Source: Bin5 sp963662575 (lineage in GTDB: Bacteria > Chloroflexota > Anaerolineae > Caldilineales > Caldilineaceae). From it: DNA of 64,000 bases. The stretch lies in NCBI GenBank assembly GCA_963662575.1, contig OY759723.1:868001-932000 (forward strand). Reading direction: 5' to 3'. Below the pieces are notes generated by a model. The model was given only the letters and a program-made list of their open reading frames with translations. It made no database searches and was not told the DNA's origin. Positions 18,056-27,109 of this stretch are shown piece after piece (the first letter of the stretch is position 1; each line of letters begins with the position of its first letter). The translations under genes and the position numbers were made by a program.

Positions 18056-19066
18056 ATGGCCGGGCAAAAGCACACCCGCGTTGCACTTTATCTGCAGGAT
18101 AAACATCCCATTCGCGAAGGGATGGCGCACGCACGCTACGCGGAAGAGAAGGGTTTTGAGGCGGTCTGGCAGGCGGAAAGCCGGCTGGTGCGGGATGCGA
18201 TTGTGCCGATGGCGGCGTTTGCCGCGGTCACCGAGCGTATTCAGATCGGGTCCGGCGTTATCAACAACTGGACGCGTAATATCGGGCTGCTGGCGGCCAC
18301 TTTTCTGACATTGGATGACCTGGCGCCGGACCGGGTTATCTGCGGCGTCGGCGCATGGTGGGACCCGCTGGCCAAGAATGTGGGCATCAGCCGGCGCAGG
18401 CCGCTGAAGGCGATGCGGGAGACGGTGGAGGTCACGCGGCGTCTGCTGGCGATGGAGAATGTCAGCTTCGAAGGCGAGTTTCATCAGGTGAAAGACATTG
18501 AGCTGGATGTGGTGCATGGACGCCAGGAGCCGCGCAATGTGCCGATTATGATCGGCGCGACGGGGCCGAAGATGATGGAGCTGACCGGGGAGATCGCGGA
18601 TGGCGCAGTGCTGAACTACTGCGTGCCGCCGGACTATAATCACATGGCGCTGGAGCGACTGGAAATTGGGGCAAAACGGGCGGGGCGCAAGCTGGATGAT
18701 ATCGACCGCCCGCAGCTGATCGTATGCTCGGTGCATGAGGACCAGCAGACGGCGCTGGACGGCTCGCGCGAATTGCTGACACAGTATCTGGGCCAGCAGC
18801 CGCATATCGCCCAGGCCAGTGGTGTAAAGCCGGAGGTTGTTGACGAGATTCAGTCGATACTGGGCTGGCCGGCGACGATTGAGCAGGTGCGTAAAGCGAT
18901 GCCGTTGGTGTCGGACGAGCTGGTCACCCGCATCACCGCCAGCGGCACGCCGGACGATGTAAAGAAGAAGGTGCGCGAATATATGGACAACGGCGCCACC
19001 TGCCCGATCCTCTATCCGCTGGGCGATGTAAAGTTGATGATCGATACATTTGCAGGCGGGTTCTGA
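18056..19066 (+). CDS. LLM-class (F420-dependent type) flavin oxidoreductase
   Basis: A 336-residue luciferase-like TIM barrel. The start at 18056 ('MAGQKHTRVALYL') follows AGGAG and gives the usual family length; a longer frame back to 17858 would add unrelated residues. Motifs include 'GMAHARYAEEKGFEAVWQAE', 'RIQIGSGVINNWTRN' and 'VICGVGAWWDPLAKNVGI', as in methylene-H4MPT reductase-like and F420-dependent enzymes. The F420 genes in the same window make F420 a plausible cofactor (inference). It is followed 19 bases later by the molybdenum hydroxylase genes, so it may act in the same oxidation pathway. Confidence 0.88.
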   Translation: MAGQKHTRVALYLQDKHPIREGMAHARYAEEKGFEAVWQAESRLVRDAIVPMAAFAAVTERIQIGSGVINNWTRNIGLLAATFLTLDDLAPDRVICGVGAWWDPLAKNVGISRRRPLKAMRETVEVTRRLLAMENVSFEGEFHQVKDIELDVVHGRQEPRNVPIMIGATGPKMMELTGEIADGAVLNYCVPPDYNHMALERLEIGAKRAGRKLDDIDRPQLIVCSVHEDQQTALDGSRELLTQYLGQQPHIAQASGVKPEVVDEIQSILGWPATIEQVRKAMPLVSDELVTRITASGTPDDVKKKVREYMDNGATCPILYPLGDVKLMIDTFAGGF

Positions 19067-19085
19067 TAGATTGCGATGGACTGAT

Positions 19086-20522
19086 ATGTACCACTTCTGC
19101 GAATCCCCCACCACACTAACTGATGCTCTGAAGTTGAAGGCGGAACAGGGCGCCGCGGCCCGTTTTATCGCCGGCGGCACCGACCTGCTGATTGATTTGA
19201 CGCGCGACAGTGCGGCGGAAGGCGCAAACGTTGGTCTGATCGATCTGACGCGCATTGCGGGCCTGGCCGACATCTGGGAAGAGGAGGGCGCGCTGCATCT
19301 GGGTGCGCTGGTGACGCATAACCAGTGCGTACGCAGCCGGTTGATCGTCGAGCAGGCGTTCCCGCTGGCGCGGGCTTGCTGGGAGGTGGGCGCGCCGCAG
19401 ATTCGGAACCGGGCGACGATCGCCGGCAACCTGGTCACGGCCAGCCCGGCCAACGACACGATCGTGCCGCTGCTGGCGCTGGATGCGAGCGTGCGCGTCG
19501 AGAGTGCGGCGCGGGGCAGTCGAACGCTGCCGCTGGCACGCTTTTTCCGCGGCGTGCGCCAGGTGGATCTGGCTGACGACGAGATGCTGACGCGCATCTC
19601 GATTCCGATTCCCGCTGCGGCCAGCCGGGGCAATTTCATTAAGTTGGGGCTGCGGCGCGCGCAGGCGATCAGCGTTCTGAGTGTAGCCGGCTCGCTGGCT
19701 TGCACCGGTGGGAGCGACTGGCAGCCGGCCGGGCAGGCAACGGTCACCCAGGCGGCGATTGCGCTGGGCGCGGTTGCGCCGACGGTGGAGCGGGCGGCTG
19801 AGGCCGAAGCTTTTTTGATCGGCAAGTCGCTGACCGAGGAGACGGTGGAAGAGGCGGCGCGGCTGGCGGCGCAGCAGGCGCGGCCGATCGACGATCTGCG
19901 CGGCAGCGCGGATTACCGGGTGGCTATGGTCGAGACGCTGGTGGCGCGGCTGTTGCGGCAACTACGCGACGGGCGCGAGCGGGATGGCTGGCTGGAGACG
20001 CCGGTGACGCTGTGGGGCGATACTGAGGGCCGCTGGCCGGTTTCGACGCATCCGGGACCGGCGGCAACCGTCAACGGCGCTGCGGTCGAACTTGAAGGGA
20101 ACATGACGCTGCTGGACAGCCTGCGGACAGCTGGTTTTGTCGGGGTGAAAGAGGGCTGCGCGGAGGGTGAATGCGGGGCCTGCACAGTTTATCTTGACGG
20201 CATGGCGGTTATGGCCTGCCTGGTGACGGCGGAGCGGGCGGCGGGCAGCGAGGTTGTGACGGTCGAGGGGCTGACGGCATCGGCGGTGGAGTCAACGGAG
20301 CTGTTGCACAGTGTGCAGCAGGCGTTGATCGAAAGCGGCGGCGTCCAGTGCGGTTACTGCACGCCCGGTATTGTGATGTCGGCGGCGGCGCTGCTGGCGG
20401 AGCGGTCCGGCCCCAATCGCCTGGAGGCACAGGAAGCGCTGGCGGGTAACCTGTGCCGTTGCACCGGCTATCGCAAGATTTTGGATGCGGTGGTGGCTGC
20501 GGGGCGGGAAGAGAGGGGTTAG
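19086..20522 (+). CDS. Fused FAD-binding and [2Fe-2S] subunit of a xanthine/CO dehydrogenase-type molybdenum hydroxylase
   Basis: A 478-residue electron-transfer subunit. Residues 1-295 are the CoxM-like FAD domain ('FIAGGTDLLIDL' 28-39, 'GAPQIRNRATIAGNL' 102-116). After a linker, residues about 325-475 form a CoxS-like iron-sulfur domain with Cys358, Cys363, Cys366 and Cys378 (plant-type cluster) and Cys422, Cys425, Cys457 and Cys459 (second cluster). In known XdhA fusions the iron-sulfur part comes first; here the order is reversed. The start at 19086 is chosen because residues before it look non-homologous. It should pass electrons from the Mo subunit at 21890-24166 to FAD. Confidence 0.92.
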   Translation: MYHFCESPTTLTDALKLKAEQGAAARFIAGGTDLLIDLTRDSAAEGANVGLIDLTRIAGLADIWEEEGALHLGALVTHNQCVRSRLIVEQAFPLARACWEVGAPQIRNRATIAGNLVTASPANDTIVPLLALDASVRVESAARGSRTLPLARFFRGVRQVDLADDEMLTRISIPIPAAASRGNFIKLGLRRAQAISVLSVAGSLACTGGSDWQPAGQATVTQAAIALGAVAPTVERAAEAEAFLIGKSLTEETVEEAARLAAQQARPIDDLRGSADYRVAMVETLVARLLRQLRDGRERDGWLETPVTLWGDTEGRWPVSTHPGPAATVNGAAVELEGNMTLLDSLRTAGFVGVKEGCAEGECGACTVYLDGMAVMACLVTAERAAGSEVVTVEGLTASAVESTELLHSVQQALIESGGVQCGYCTPGIVMSAAALLAERSGPNRLEAQEALAGNLCRCTGYRKILDAVVAAGREERG

Positions 20523-20581
20523 GAGCGAGGGGTGAAGGGAGAATTGGTCCTTTAGATTCCTCAAACAGGTGGGCCGGGTAG

Positions 20582-21100
20582 ATGGGAACCGACGGAAACG
20601 AAGTAATTACCTACTATTTGGAGATGACCAGCGCGGAGGAGCTGCGGCCGGCACGTCCGCCGGCGGAACCTTTTGCGGTCCGGCGGGCGGAGTTGGCGTT
20701 CGCTTCGCTGAATCGCTTTTTCTATACTGAGGTGGGGCGGGCGTATTCGTGGACGACGCGTCTGCCCTGGGATGAAGCACGGTGGCAGGCCTGGGTGGAG
20801 CGGCCCGAACTGCAGACATGGATCGGGTATGTGCGCGAGACGCCGGCCGGTTATTTTGAGTTGGATGAGCAGTGCGAAGATGGAAATAAGCAGGTCGAGC
20901 TGGCCTATTTTGGCTTACTTCCGTCCTTTGTTGGCCGGGGCGTGGGGGGCGCGCTGTTGACGGAGGCGCTTCGCCGCGCCTGGGCGCTGGGCCCGCAGCG
21001 GGTCTGGGTCCACACATGTACGCTGGACCACCCGGCGGCGTTGCCCAACTATCAGAAGAGAGGGTTTCGCATCTATGATCAGAAGAGGAATGCGGAGTGA
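20582..21100 (+). CDS. GNAT-family N-acetyltransferase
   Basis: A 172-residue acetyl-CoA-dependent transferase. The acetyl-CoA loop is seen in 'GLLPSFVGRGVGGALLTEALRRAW', with 'VHTCTLDHPAALPNYQKRGFRIY' as the C-terminal half of the fold. It lies between the two subunit genes of the molybdenum hydroxylase and overlaps the next gene by 26 bases. The substrate is unknown. Confidence 0.88.
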   Translation: MGTDGNEVITYYLEMTSAEELRPARPPAEPFAVRRAELAFASLNRFFYTEVGRAYSWTTRLPWDEARWQAWVERPELQTWIGYVRETPAGYFELDEQCEDGNKQVELAYFGLLPSFVGRGVGGALLTEALRRAWALGPQRVWVHTCTLDHPAALPNYQKRGFRIYDQKRNAE

Positions 21101-21815
21101 GATTTTCGTTCTCTTTGGGATTCTCTTTCTTTTCGTTCTCTTCCGCCTAAACAGAAGAAAGCATGATTCGTCCTCGCCAGGTGAGCAGGTTGGGGGTGGG
21201 CTCGGGCCGGAGCGGTTGTTCCACGTTCCCGGCGCGGATACGGTTCTGTCGCCCTCGCTGCCGCGGCGCGGGAACTGGCTGACGCGTGCTATAGGCCGGC
21301 TGGTGTTAACGGTGCTCGGCTGGCGCATCGAGGGCCAGTTGCCTGACGTGCCCAAGCTGGTGATCATCGGCGCTCCGCATACCTCCCATTGGGATGCCAT
21401 TTTGGCGGTCGGATTCTTCCTGGCCACGGGGCTGGATTGCCGCTGGATGGTCAAGAGAGAAGCGTGCGATCACGCATTGGGCGGTCTGATGCGCTGGATG
21501 GGCGCGTTACCGGTGAATCGCCAGGCGCCGCGCGGTCTTGCGCAGCAGGTGATCGACGAAATGAACGGCAGCGGGAAGTTCGTGCTGGTTCTCACGCCGG
21601 AGGGGACGCGCCACAAAGTGGAGCGTTGGAAGACCGGTTTCTACCGTATCGCTCTGGGTTCGGGAGCGCCGATCACGCTGGCCTATGCCGACTTTGAACG
21701 GCGGGTGGCGGGTATCGGTCCGACTGTGCGGCCGAGCGGAGATATGGAAGCGCAGATCGAAGAGATACGGGCCTATTATCGCGGGATTCCGGCTGGAAAT
21801 CCGGATTGGGCCTGA
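21075..21815 (+). CDS. PlsC-like 1-acyl-glycerol-phosphate acyltransferase family protein
   Basis: A 246-residue acyltransferase. An N-terminal hydrophobic helix ('FVLFGILFLFVLFRL') is followed by the HX4D motif in 'APHTSHWDAILA' and the substrate motif 'TPEGTRHKVERWKTG'. These place it in the lysophospholipid acyltransferase family acting at the membrane. The start overlaps the GNAT gene, suggesting co-translation; a ribosome site GAGAGGG lies about 10 bases upstream. Its place between molybdenum hydroxylase subunits is unexplained. Confidence 0.85.
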   Translation: MIRRGMRSEIFVLFGILFLFVLFRLNRRKHDSSSPGEQVGGGLGPERLFHVPGADTVLSPSLPRRGNWLTRAIGRLVLTVLGWRIEGQLPDVPKLVIIGAPHTSHWDAILAVGFFLATGLDCRWMVKREACDHALGGLMRWMGALPVNRQAPRGLAQQVIDEMNGSGKFVLVLTPEGTRHKVERWKTGFYRIALGSGAPITLAYADFERRVAGIGPTVRPSGDMEAQIEEIRAYYRGIPAGNPDWA

Positions 21816-21889
21816 ACTGAAAGAATTTTCTTCTATTGATTACTTGGTAGTGCGATTGCCAGGAAAAGTTCTAAGACAGAGGTTTTCTG

Positions 21890-24166
21890 ATGCGAGCAGT
21901 CGGTAGCAGCATACCCCGTTTTGACGCGGCGGAAAAGGTGACCGGCGAGGCTGCCTATCCCGCCGATATTGACCTGCCCAACCAGGCGTGGCTGAAGATC
22001 GTATTCGCGGGCGTGCCCCATGCGCGCATTGTCCGCATGGACACGGCGCGGGCGGCGGCGGCGGACGGCGTGATCGCCATTCTGACGGCGGCGGACGTGC
22101 CGGTGAACGAGTACGGGCTGGTGATGCCGGATCAGCCGGTCCTGTGCGGGTTGGGGAGTACGCCGCAGGCTGAGGTCGTACGCTGGGAAGGGGACAAAGT
22201 GGCGCTGATTGTGGCCGAGACAGCAGCGCAGGCTGAGGCCGCGGCGCGGTTGCTGGACATCGAGTATGAGGCGCTGCCGATCATCACCGACACGGACCAG
22301 GCGCTGGCGGCCGACGCGCAGCCGCTGCATCCGCACCCCTTCAGCAACTTTCCTTACCCAGAAGGGCGGGACAGACAGTCGAATCTGCTCGTCTCGCATC
22401 GCTTGCGCTGCGGGGATATCGGGGTCGGCTTTGCCGAGGCTGATGTGTGCGTGGAAGGCGTGTACAGCACGCACCCGCAGGAGCATGCCTATCTGCAGCC
22501 GGAGGCCGGCCTAGGCCATATGCGCGACGACGGCCGCATTGAGGTCATTGTCGCGGGCCAGTGGATGCACGAGGACCAGGAACAGATCGCGCATGCTCTG
22601 GGCCTGCCCTTGAACCAGATTGTAGTGCGCTACCCGGCTGTTGGCGGCGCATTTGGCGGGCGGGAGGATATGTCGATACAGATCCCGCTGGCGCTGGCGG
22701 CGTGGAAGACGGGGCGCGCGGTCAAGACCGTTTGGAGCCGGGAGGAGTCGATTGTCGGGCACCATAAGCGGCATGCATTCGTCATTCGCGCCAAGTGGGG
22801 GGCGACCAGGGACGGCAAGATCGTGGCCGCGCAGATGGATCTGACCAGTGACTCGGGCGCTTACTCTTATACCAGTACGAAGGTGCTGGCAAACGCCACT
22901 TTGATGTGCCTGGGGCCGTATGAGATTCCGAACGCTCATGTGGATGCACGCACCGTTTATACCAACAACTGTCCGGGCGGCGCTTTTCGCGGTTTCGGCG
23001 GGCCGCAGGCTCACTTTGCCGCGGAGATGCAGATGGCCAAGCTGGCGGATGCTCTGCAAATGGACCCGGTCGAACTGCGGATGCGCAATATTTTGCGCGA
23101 CGGCTCGATCCTGGTTACAGGCAGCCCGATTCCTGCCGGCTGTACGACCGAAGAGGTGCTGGAGGAGGCCGCGCGCCAGGGCGGGTGGCAGAAGAGCAAT
23201 GGCCAGTGGTCAGTTTCAACTACAGCAGCCGGTAACACGCAGCTGGAAAATGGTAACGGGCTACTGAGCACGAGCCTTGATTCTTCGCGTGAACGGACCG
23301 CGCGGGGACGGGGGATCGCTGTCTCCTACAAGAATGTCGGCTACAGTTTCGGCTTCCCGGAGCACTGCACAGCGTGGGTCGAGTTGCACGGCGCGGAGAC
23401 GGTCGAGCGGGCGCGTGTCGGCTGTGTCGGCGCGGAGGTGGGGCAGGGCGCGCACACTGCCTTTATCCTGCTGACGGCGGAGATGCTGGGGCTGTCGCCG
23501 GAGCAGGTGGAGTTGGAGGCGGCCGACACCGACGTGACCGGTTCGAGCGGCAGCAGTTCGGCCAGCCGGATGACATTTATGGCCGGCAACGCGATTCAGG
23601 GCGCGGCCGAGCGTGCTATGGCGCTGTGGGAAGATGAAGAGCGGCCGGCGCGGGCGGAGTTCGTCTATCATCCGCGCGCCACGACTCCTTTCGACCGCGA
23701 CACGGGCGCGTGCGACCCCAATATCACGTACGGCTATTGCGCGCAGGTGGCCGACGTCGAGGTGGACCGGGAGACGGGGCACGTGACGGTCAAGCGGCTG
23801 GTCAGCGTCAACGACGTGGGCAAGGCGATTCATCCGCAGCATGTGGAGGGGCAGATCGAGGGGGCGGTGGCGCAGTCGGTCGGCTGGACGCTGCTGGAGA
23901 ATTATCTGCAGGAGGAGGGGGTTACCATCACCCCCTACCTGAGCAACTATCTGATTCCCAGCGTGGCCGATGTTGCCGAGGAGATCGTGCCTGTAATCCT
24001 TGAGATACCGGATCCGCAGGGTCCGCTGGGGGCGCGCGGGATGGCCGAGATGCCCTTTTTGCCGACCGCGCCGGCGATTGCGGCCGCGCTACACGATGCG
24101 CTCGGCGTCTGGTACGATGTGCTGCCTTTGACACCGGAAACGGTCTGGCGCGGCTTGGAGCGCTAG
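21890..24166 (+). CDS. Molybdopterin-binding catalytic subunit of a xanthine/CO dehydrogenase-type hydroxylase
   Basis: A 758-residue CoxL/XdhB-like subunit. Visible signatures are 'GGAFGGRED' (252-260), 'GAFRGFGGPQ' (about 364-373), 'GAEVGQGAHT' (about 514-523) and, near the C-terminus, 'GPLGARGMAEMPF', which holds the active-site Glu (usually 'GxGE', here 'GMAE'). The characteristic AYRCSFR motif of CO dehydrogenase is not seen, so xanthine, an aldehyde or another heterocycle is likelier. Residues about 434-466 (Asn/Ser/Thr/Gly-rich, starting 'SNGQWSVS') look inserted: their DNA contains GGCCAGTGGTCAGTTTC, like dispersed TGGTCAGTGG motifs elsewhere in the window. It pairs with the FAD/Fe-S protein at 19086. 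No XdhC-type maturation factor is nearby. Confidence 0.92.
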   Translation: MRAVGSSIPRFDAAEKVTGEAAYPADIDLPNQAWLKIVFAGVPHARIVRMDTARAAAADGVIAILTAADVPVNEYGLVMPDQPVLCGLGSTPQAEVVRWEGDKVALIVAETAAQAEAAARLLDIEYEALPIITDTDQALAADAQPLHPHPFSNFPYPEGRDRQSNLLVSHRLRCGDIGVGFAEADVCVEGVYSTHPQEHAYLQPEAGLGHMRDDGRIEVIVAGQWMHEDQEQIAHALGLPLNQIVVRYPAVGGAFGGREDMSIQIPLALAAWKTGRAVKTVWSREESIVGHHKRHAFVIRAKWGATRDGKIVAAQMDLTSDSGAYSYTSTKVLANATLMCLGPYEIPNAHVDARTVYTNNCPGGAFRGFGGPQAHFAAEMQMAKLADALQMDPVELRMRNILRDGSILVTGSPIPAGCTTEEVLEEAARQGGWQKSNGQWSVSTTAAGNTQLENGNGLLSTSLDSSRERTARGRGIAVSYKNVGYSFGFPEHCTAWVELHGAETVERARVGCVGAEVGQGAHTAFILLTAEMLGLSPEQVELEAADTDVTGSSGSSSASRMTFMAGNAIQGAAERAMALWEDEERPARAEFVYHPRATTPFDRDTGACDPNITYGYCAQVADVEVDRETGHVTVKRLVSVNDVGKAIHPQHVEGQIEGAVAQSVGWTLLENYLQEEGVTITPYLSNYLIPSVADVAEEIVPVILEIPDPQGPLGARGMAEMPFLPTAPAIAAALHDALGVWYDVLPLTPETVWRGLER

Positions 24167-24223
24167 CCGCGCAGGCACCGCAGTTAGCGGCGTGCCAATA
24201 TCCAAGAGTAATTTTTCAAGATT

Positions 24224-25096
24224 ATGGCGTCCGGGAACAGTGATAACCGCATCAGTAGCCTGATTTGGGGCGTGGTCCTGGCGGTGGCGGGGATCGGTCT
24301 GCTGCTGTTCAACCTGGATCTCTTCGCCCGCTACGAACCTTACGTCCAGTACGTTGCCGCGGCGCTGCTGGGTGTGCTGGCGCTGGGCTTCATTGGCAGC
24401 TATCTGTCGGCCGGCATCTCGCCGGCTGCCCGCCGCGGGGATGGGGCGGGCGGCGGCTCCGACCACTGGTGGCGGCTGATTCCTGCCTGGACGCTGATCG
24501 CGTTGGCGGTGATGGTCTACCTTTCGACCCTGCAGGAACTGGATCAGCGCGTAACGGCTGCCGCGCTGTTCGTTGGTCAGGCTATCGCCTTCGCCCACAT
24601 TTATCTGCTGGACAGGGCCGGGCGTTGGTGGGCGATCATACCCGGCGGGTTCATGCTGATGTTGGGCGGCACGATTGCTCTGAGCAGCGTCACTGAGGAA
24701 CCGGCCGCTTTGGGCACTGCGCTATTCGTCGGGCTGGGCGCCGTCTTCTTTCTGCTGTACCTGTTGGGGCAGCGGCGGCAGTTATGGTGGGCGCTGATCC
24801 CCGGCTCGGTTCTGGTGCTGTTCGGCCTGTTTCTCTTTTCGGCTGAACGCGGAGAGCAGATTTGGGTACTGCGTTGGTGGCCGCTGCTGCTGCCGCTGCT
24901 GGGCGCGTGGTTGATCTGGCGGGCAACGCGGCCGTTAGCCAACCGCAAACTGGCGACAAACAGCGCGCCCGGTCGGTCTCGTTCGACCAGCCAGTCGTCC
25001 GAGAGACCGGCGCGGCCGCGGAGGTTGGGCGAATACGGCGGGCCTGCTCCCGGCGCCGCGGTGGAGGTGATGCCCGACCCGGAGGAAACCGAGTGA
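24224..25096 (+). CDS. Polytopic membrane protein of unknown function
   Basis: A 290-residue protein with about seven or eight hydrophobic helices ('SLIWGVVLAVAGIGLLLFNL', 'YVAAALLGVLALGFIGSYL', 'WWALIPGSVLVLFGLFLF') and a hydrophilic Ser/Arg/Pro-rich C-terminal tail of about 55 residues. Helices come in similar pairs ('WWRLIPAW', 'WWAIIPGG', 'WWALIPGS'), which suggests an internal repeat. I do not recognise a family. It follows the Mo subunit gene by 57 bases. Confidence 0.75.
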   Translation: MASGNSDNRISSLIWGVVLAVAGIGLLLFNLDLFARYEPYVQYVAAALLGVLALGFIGSYLSAGISPAARRGDGAGGGSDHWWRLIPAWTLIALAVMVYLSTLQELDQRVTAAALFVGQAIAFAHIYLLDRAGRWWAIIPGGFMLMLGGTIALSSVTEEPAALGTALFVGLGAVFFLLYLLGQRRQLWWALIPGSVLVLFGLFLFSAERGEQIWVLRWWPLLLPLLGAWLIWRATRPLANRKLATNSAPGRSRSTSQSSERPARPRRLGEYGGPAPGAAVEVMPDPEETE

Positions 25097-25181
25097 GGAA
25101 CAGTTCGGGGATGGGAGATTTCAGAAATTATAGGCCCGTTACCGGCGCAGTCTGATCTGCAAGAGACAATGGAGTCAAGAA

Positions 25182-25553
25182 ATGGATTTGGGCAGTTTTT
25201 CAGTCAGCTTGGCAGTCAAGAATCTTTCAGTTTCAAAAGAGTTTTATGAAAAGCTGGGATTGGAGGTGTTCGCGGGTGACGCAGATCAGGGCTGGCTCAT
25301 TATGAAAGGCCCCAGCTGCGTTGTTGGCCTCTTTCAAGGGATGTTCGAAAAGAATATTCTGACCTTCAACCCGGGCTGGGACAGTTCCGCACAGCCGCTC
25401 GACTCTTTCACCGATGTCAGGGAGATCCAGGAAAAACTTAAAGCGGACGGGATCGAGTTTGCCAGTGAAGCCGACGAAACGACGACAGGGCCGGCGAGTT
25501 TTGTGATACTGGACCCCGACGGCAATCCCATTCTCGTCGATCAGCATGTTTGA
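25182..25553 (+). CDS. VOC-family protein (glyoxalase/bleomycin resistance fold)
   Basis: A 123-residue protein with the paired beta-alpha-beta-beta-beta units of the vicinal oxygen chelate fold. The N-terminal half is 'FSVSLAVKNLSVSKEFYEKLGLEV' and the end is 'FVILDPDGNPILVDQHV'. The start follows GGAG at a good distance. Members include metal-dependent lyases and dioxygenases as well as binding proteins; no specific activity can be assigned. Confidence 0.85.
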   Translation: MDLGSFSVSLAVKNLSVSKEFYEKLGLEVFAGDADQGWLIMKGPSCVVGLFQGMFEKNILTFNPGWDSSAQPLDSFTDVREIQEKLKADGIEFASEADETTTGPASFVILDPDGNPILVDQHV

Positions 25554-25632
25554 CAACCCCAGTGGTCAGTGGTCAGTGACTTCGCGAACTGCTGGCCACT
25601 GACAATCGAAATCTCAGAAAGGTATAGTTCTC

Positions 25633-26430
25633 ATGTCTGAATTCGTTCTCACCCTGGTGCAGATGGACTGTTTGTTTGGCGATCCGGCGGGCAACTTCGA
25701 GCGCGCGGAGGCGTTCATCGCGGATGCAGCCGGCCGCGGGAGCGATCTGGTGGTGCTGCCGGAGGTGTGGCATAGCTCTATCGACCTGCAGAACGCGGAA
25801 GCCTACGCGTCGCCGGTGGCGGCGGAGGCCGGAGATGACGGCTGGTTTGGACGCTTCGCGACGCTGGCGAGGGACAACCATGTCTGGCTGACCGGGTCTA
25901 TGCTGGAGAGCCAGGGGGACCAGTTCTACAATACTATGGTCCTCTACAGCCCGGAGGGCAGGCTGGCAGCCACGTACAGGAAGATGCACCTCTTTCGATT
26001 GATGAATGAGGAGAAGTACCTGGCGCCGGGAGAAACGGGCACGATGCACGAGCTGCCGTGGGGCTGCGCGGGGCTGGCGATCTGCTATGATCTGCGATTC
26101 CCGGAGCTGTTTCGGCGCTATGCGCTGGAGGGCGCGCGTCTGATGATCCTGCCGGCGGCGTGGCCGCACCCGCGGCGTATGCACTGGCGGACGCTGTTGC
26201 GCAGCCGGGCGATCGAGAACCAGTGTTTCGTAGCCGCGTGCAACCGCGTGGGGACGGCCGACGATGTGAGCTTTTTCGGTTCGTCGGCGGTGATAGATCC
26301 GTGGGGCGAGACGCTGGTCGAGGGCGGTGAGACGGAGGCGCTGCTGACGGTGCGTATTGATTTGGATACGGTGGAGGCGACGCGGGAGAAGATTCCGATT
26401 TTTGCGGATAGGCGGCCGGAGTTGTATTGA
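25633..26430 (+). CDS. Carbon-nitrogen hydrolase (nitrilase superfamily, Nit2/YafV-like)
   Basis: A 265-residue amidase. The Glu-Lys-Cys triad is visible: Glu in 'VVLPEVW', Lys in 'YRKMHLFRLMNE' and Cys in 'GLAICYDLRFPELFR'. 'NRVGTADDVSFFGSS' and 'VDLDTVEATREKIPIFADRR' are typical of omega-amidase/Nit2 proteins, so hydrolysis of alpha-ketoglutaramate or a similar amide is likely (inference). It stands 79 bases after the VOC gene; a TGGTCAGTGGTCAGTG motif lies between them (25562-25577). Confidence 0.9.
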   Translation: MSEFVLTLVQMDCLFGDPAGNFERAEAFIADAAGRGSDLVVLPEVWHSSIDLQNAEAYASPVAAEAGDDGWFGRFATLARDNHVWLTGSMLESQGDQFYNTMVLYSPEGRLAATYRKMHLFRLMNEEKYLAPGETGTMHELPWGCAGLAICYDLRFPELFRRYALEGARLMILPAAWPHPRRMHWRTLLRSRAIENQCFVAACNRVGTADDVSFFGSSAVIDPWGETLVEGGETEALLTVRIDLDTVEATREKIPIFADRRPELY

Positions 26431-26579
26431 GGGGGGTGCTGGCACTGTCTAGGAAAAGAAACTGCGGGGGCATTTACACATGCCACCGCCATTTCTACTA
26501 TCTTTTCTTTTGATTCCCCTAATCCCCGGTCCGACTCCTTCGGCCGCCGTCATAACGCGGATCGAGCGAAACAACCCGT

Positions 26580-27047
26580 TCAGCGGTCATCGATGTCTTG
26601 CAGAATTTCGCGCACTCCGTTTCGCAACGCTTCCGGAAGACGGTAAGTTCCTTCGCCGGTAGACTCGTCCCTGCCGTACTCGAGATAGGACGACGTGCCA
26701 TCATAGCCGTTTGTGCCGATTACGCGCGCGCCGAACTTCCCTAATACACCGTTGAGTTGGGCGAGGGTCAAGCCGGTTGCCTGACAGAGTGTTGTGCGCG
26801 AAACGTATCTGCCGGCTTCTTCGGCCTCACAAAGCGTTCTCAACATGATTTTCGTGTTCTCGGTTAGTGGGCGCCGCGTCAGGGCCCGGTGCATGATCTC
26901 AACGGATACGAACTTAGCCGGCTCGTCAGGCGCCTCCCGTTGGTCTGATTGCTGATTTGTCGACTGCGCGACCTTTGCGGCCTGGACGGCCTCGATTATC
27001 GCGGCAATCTCTTCTGGGGTGCCCTTACAGACGAGCTTTAGCTCCAT
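26580..27047 (-). CDS. Small putative DNA-binding regulator
   Basis: I do not recognise the family. The start chosen is ATG 27047 ('MELKLVCKGTPEEIAAIIEAV'), 155 residues, with GGGAG upstream; the longer frame to 27251 crosses the promoter. A central stretch, 'GRYVSRTTLCQATGLTLAQL', has the spacing of a helix-turn-helix, followed by 'NGVLGKFGARVIGTNGYDG' as a possible wing. A Gln/Ser-rich hinge (about residues 37-50) separates it from the N-terminal part. A perfect 14-bp palindrome lies directly downstream of its -10 box, so autoregulation is a reasonable inference. Confidence 0.65.
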   Translation of the reverse strand: MELKLVCKGTPEEIAAIIEAVQAAKVAQSTNQQSDQREAPDEPAKFVSVEIMHRALTRRPLTENTKIMLRTLCEAEEAGRYVSRTTLCQATGLTLAQLNGVLGKFGARVIGTNGYDGTSSYLEYGRDESTGEGTYRLPEALRNGVREILQDIDDR

Positions 27048-27095
27048 AACATGACTCCCATTTGACTTGTGATTACACAAAATATAATCAAGGTG

Positions 27096-27109
27096 ATACT
27101 TGCAAGTAT
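27096..27109. promoter_or_regulatory. Palindromic operator candidate
   Basis: ATACTTGCAAGTAT is a perfect 14-bp palindrome located just after the -10 box of the promoter that drives the putative regulator at 26580-27047. A bound dimer would block transcription, which fits negative autoregulation. Confidence 0.55.
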
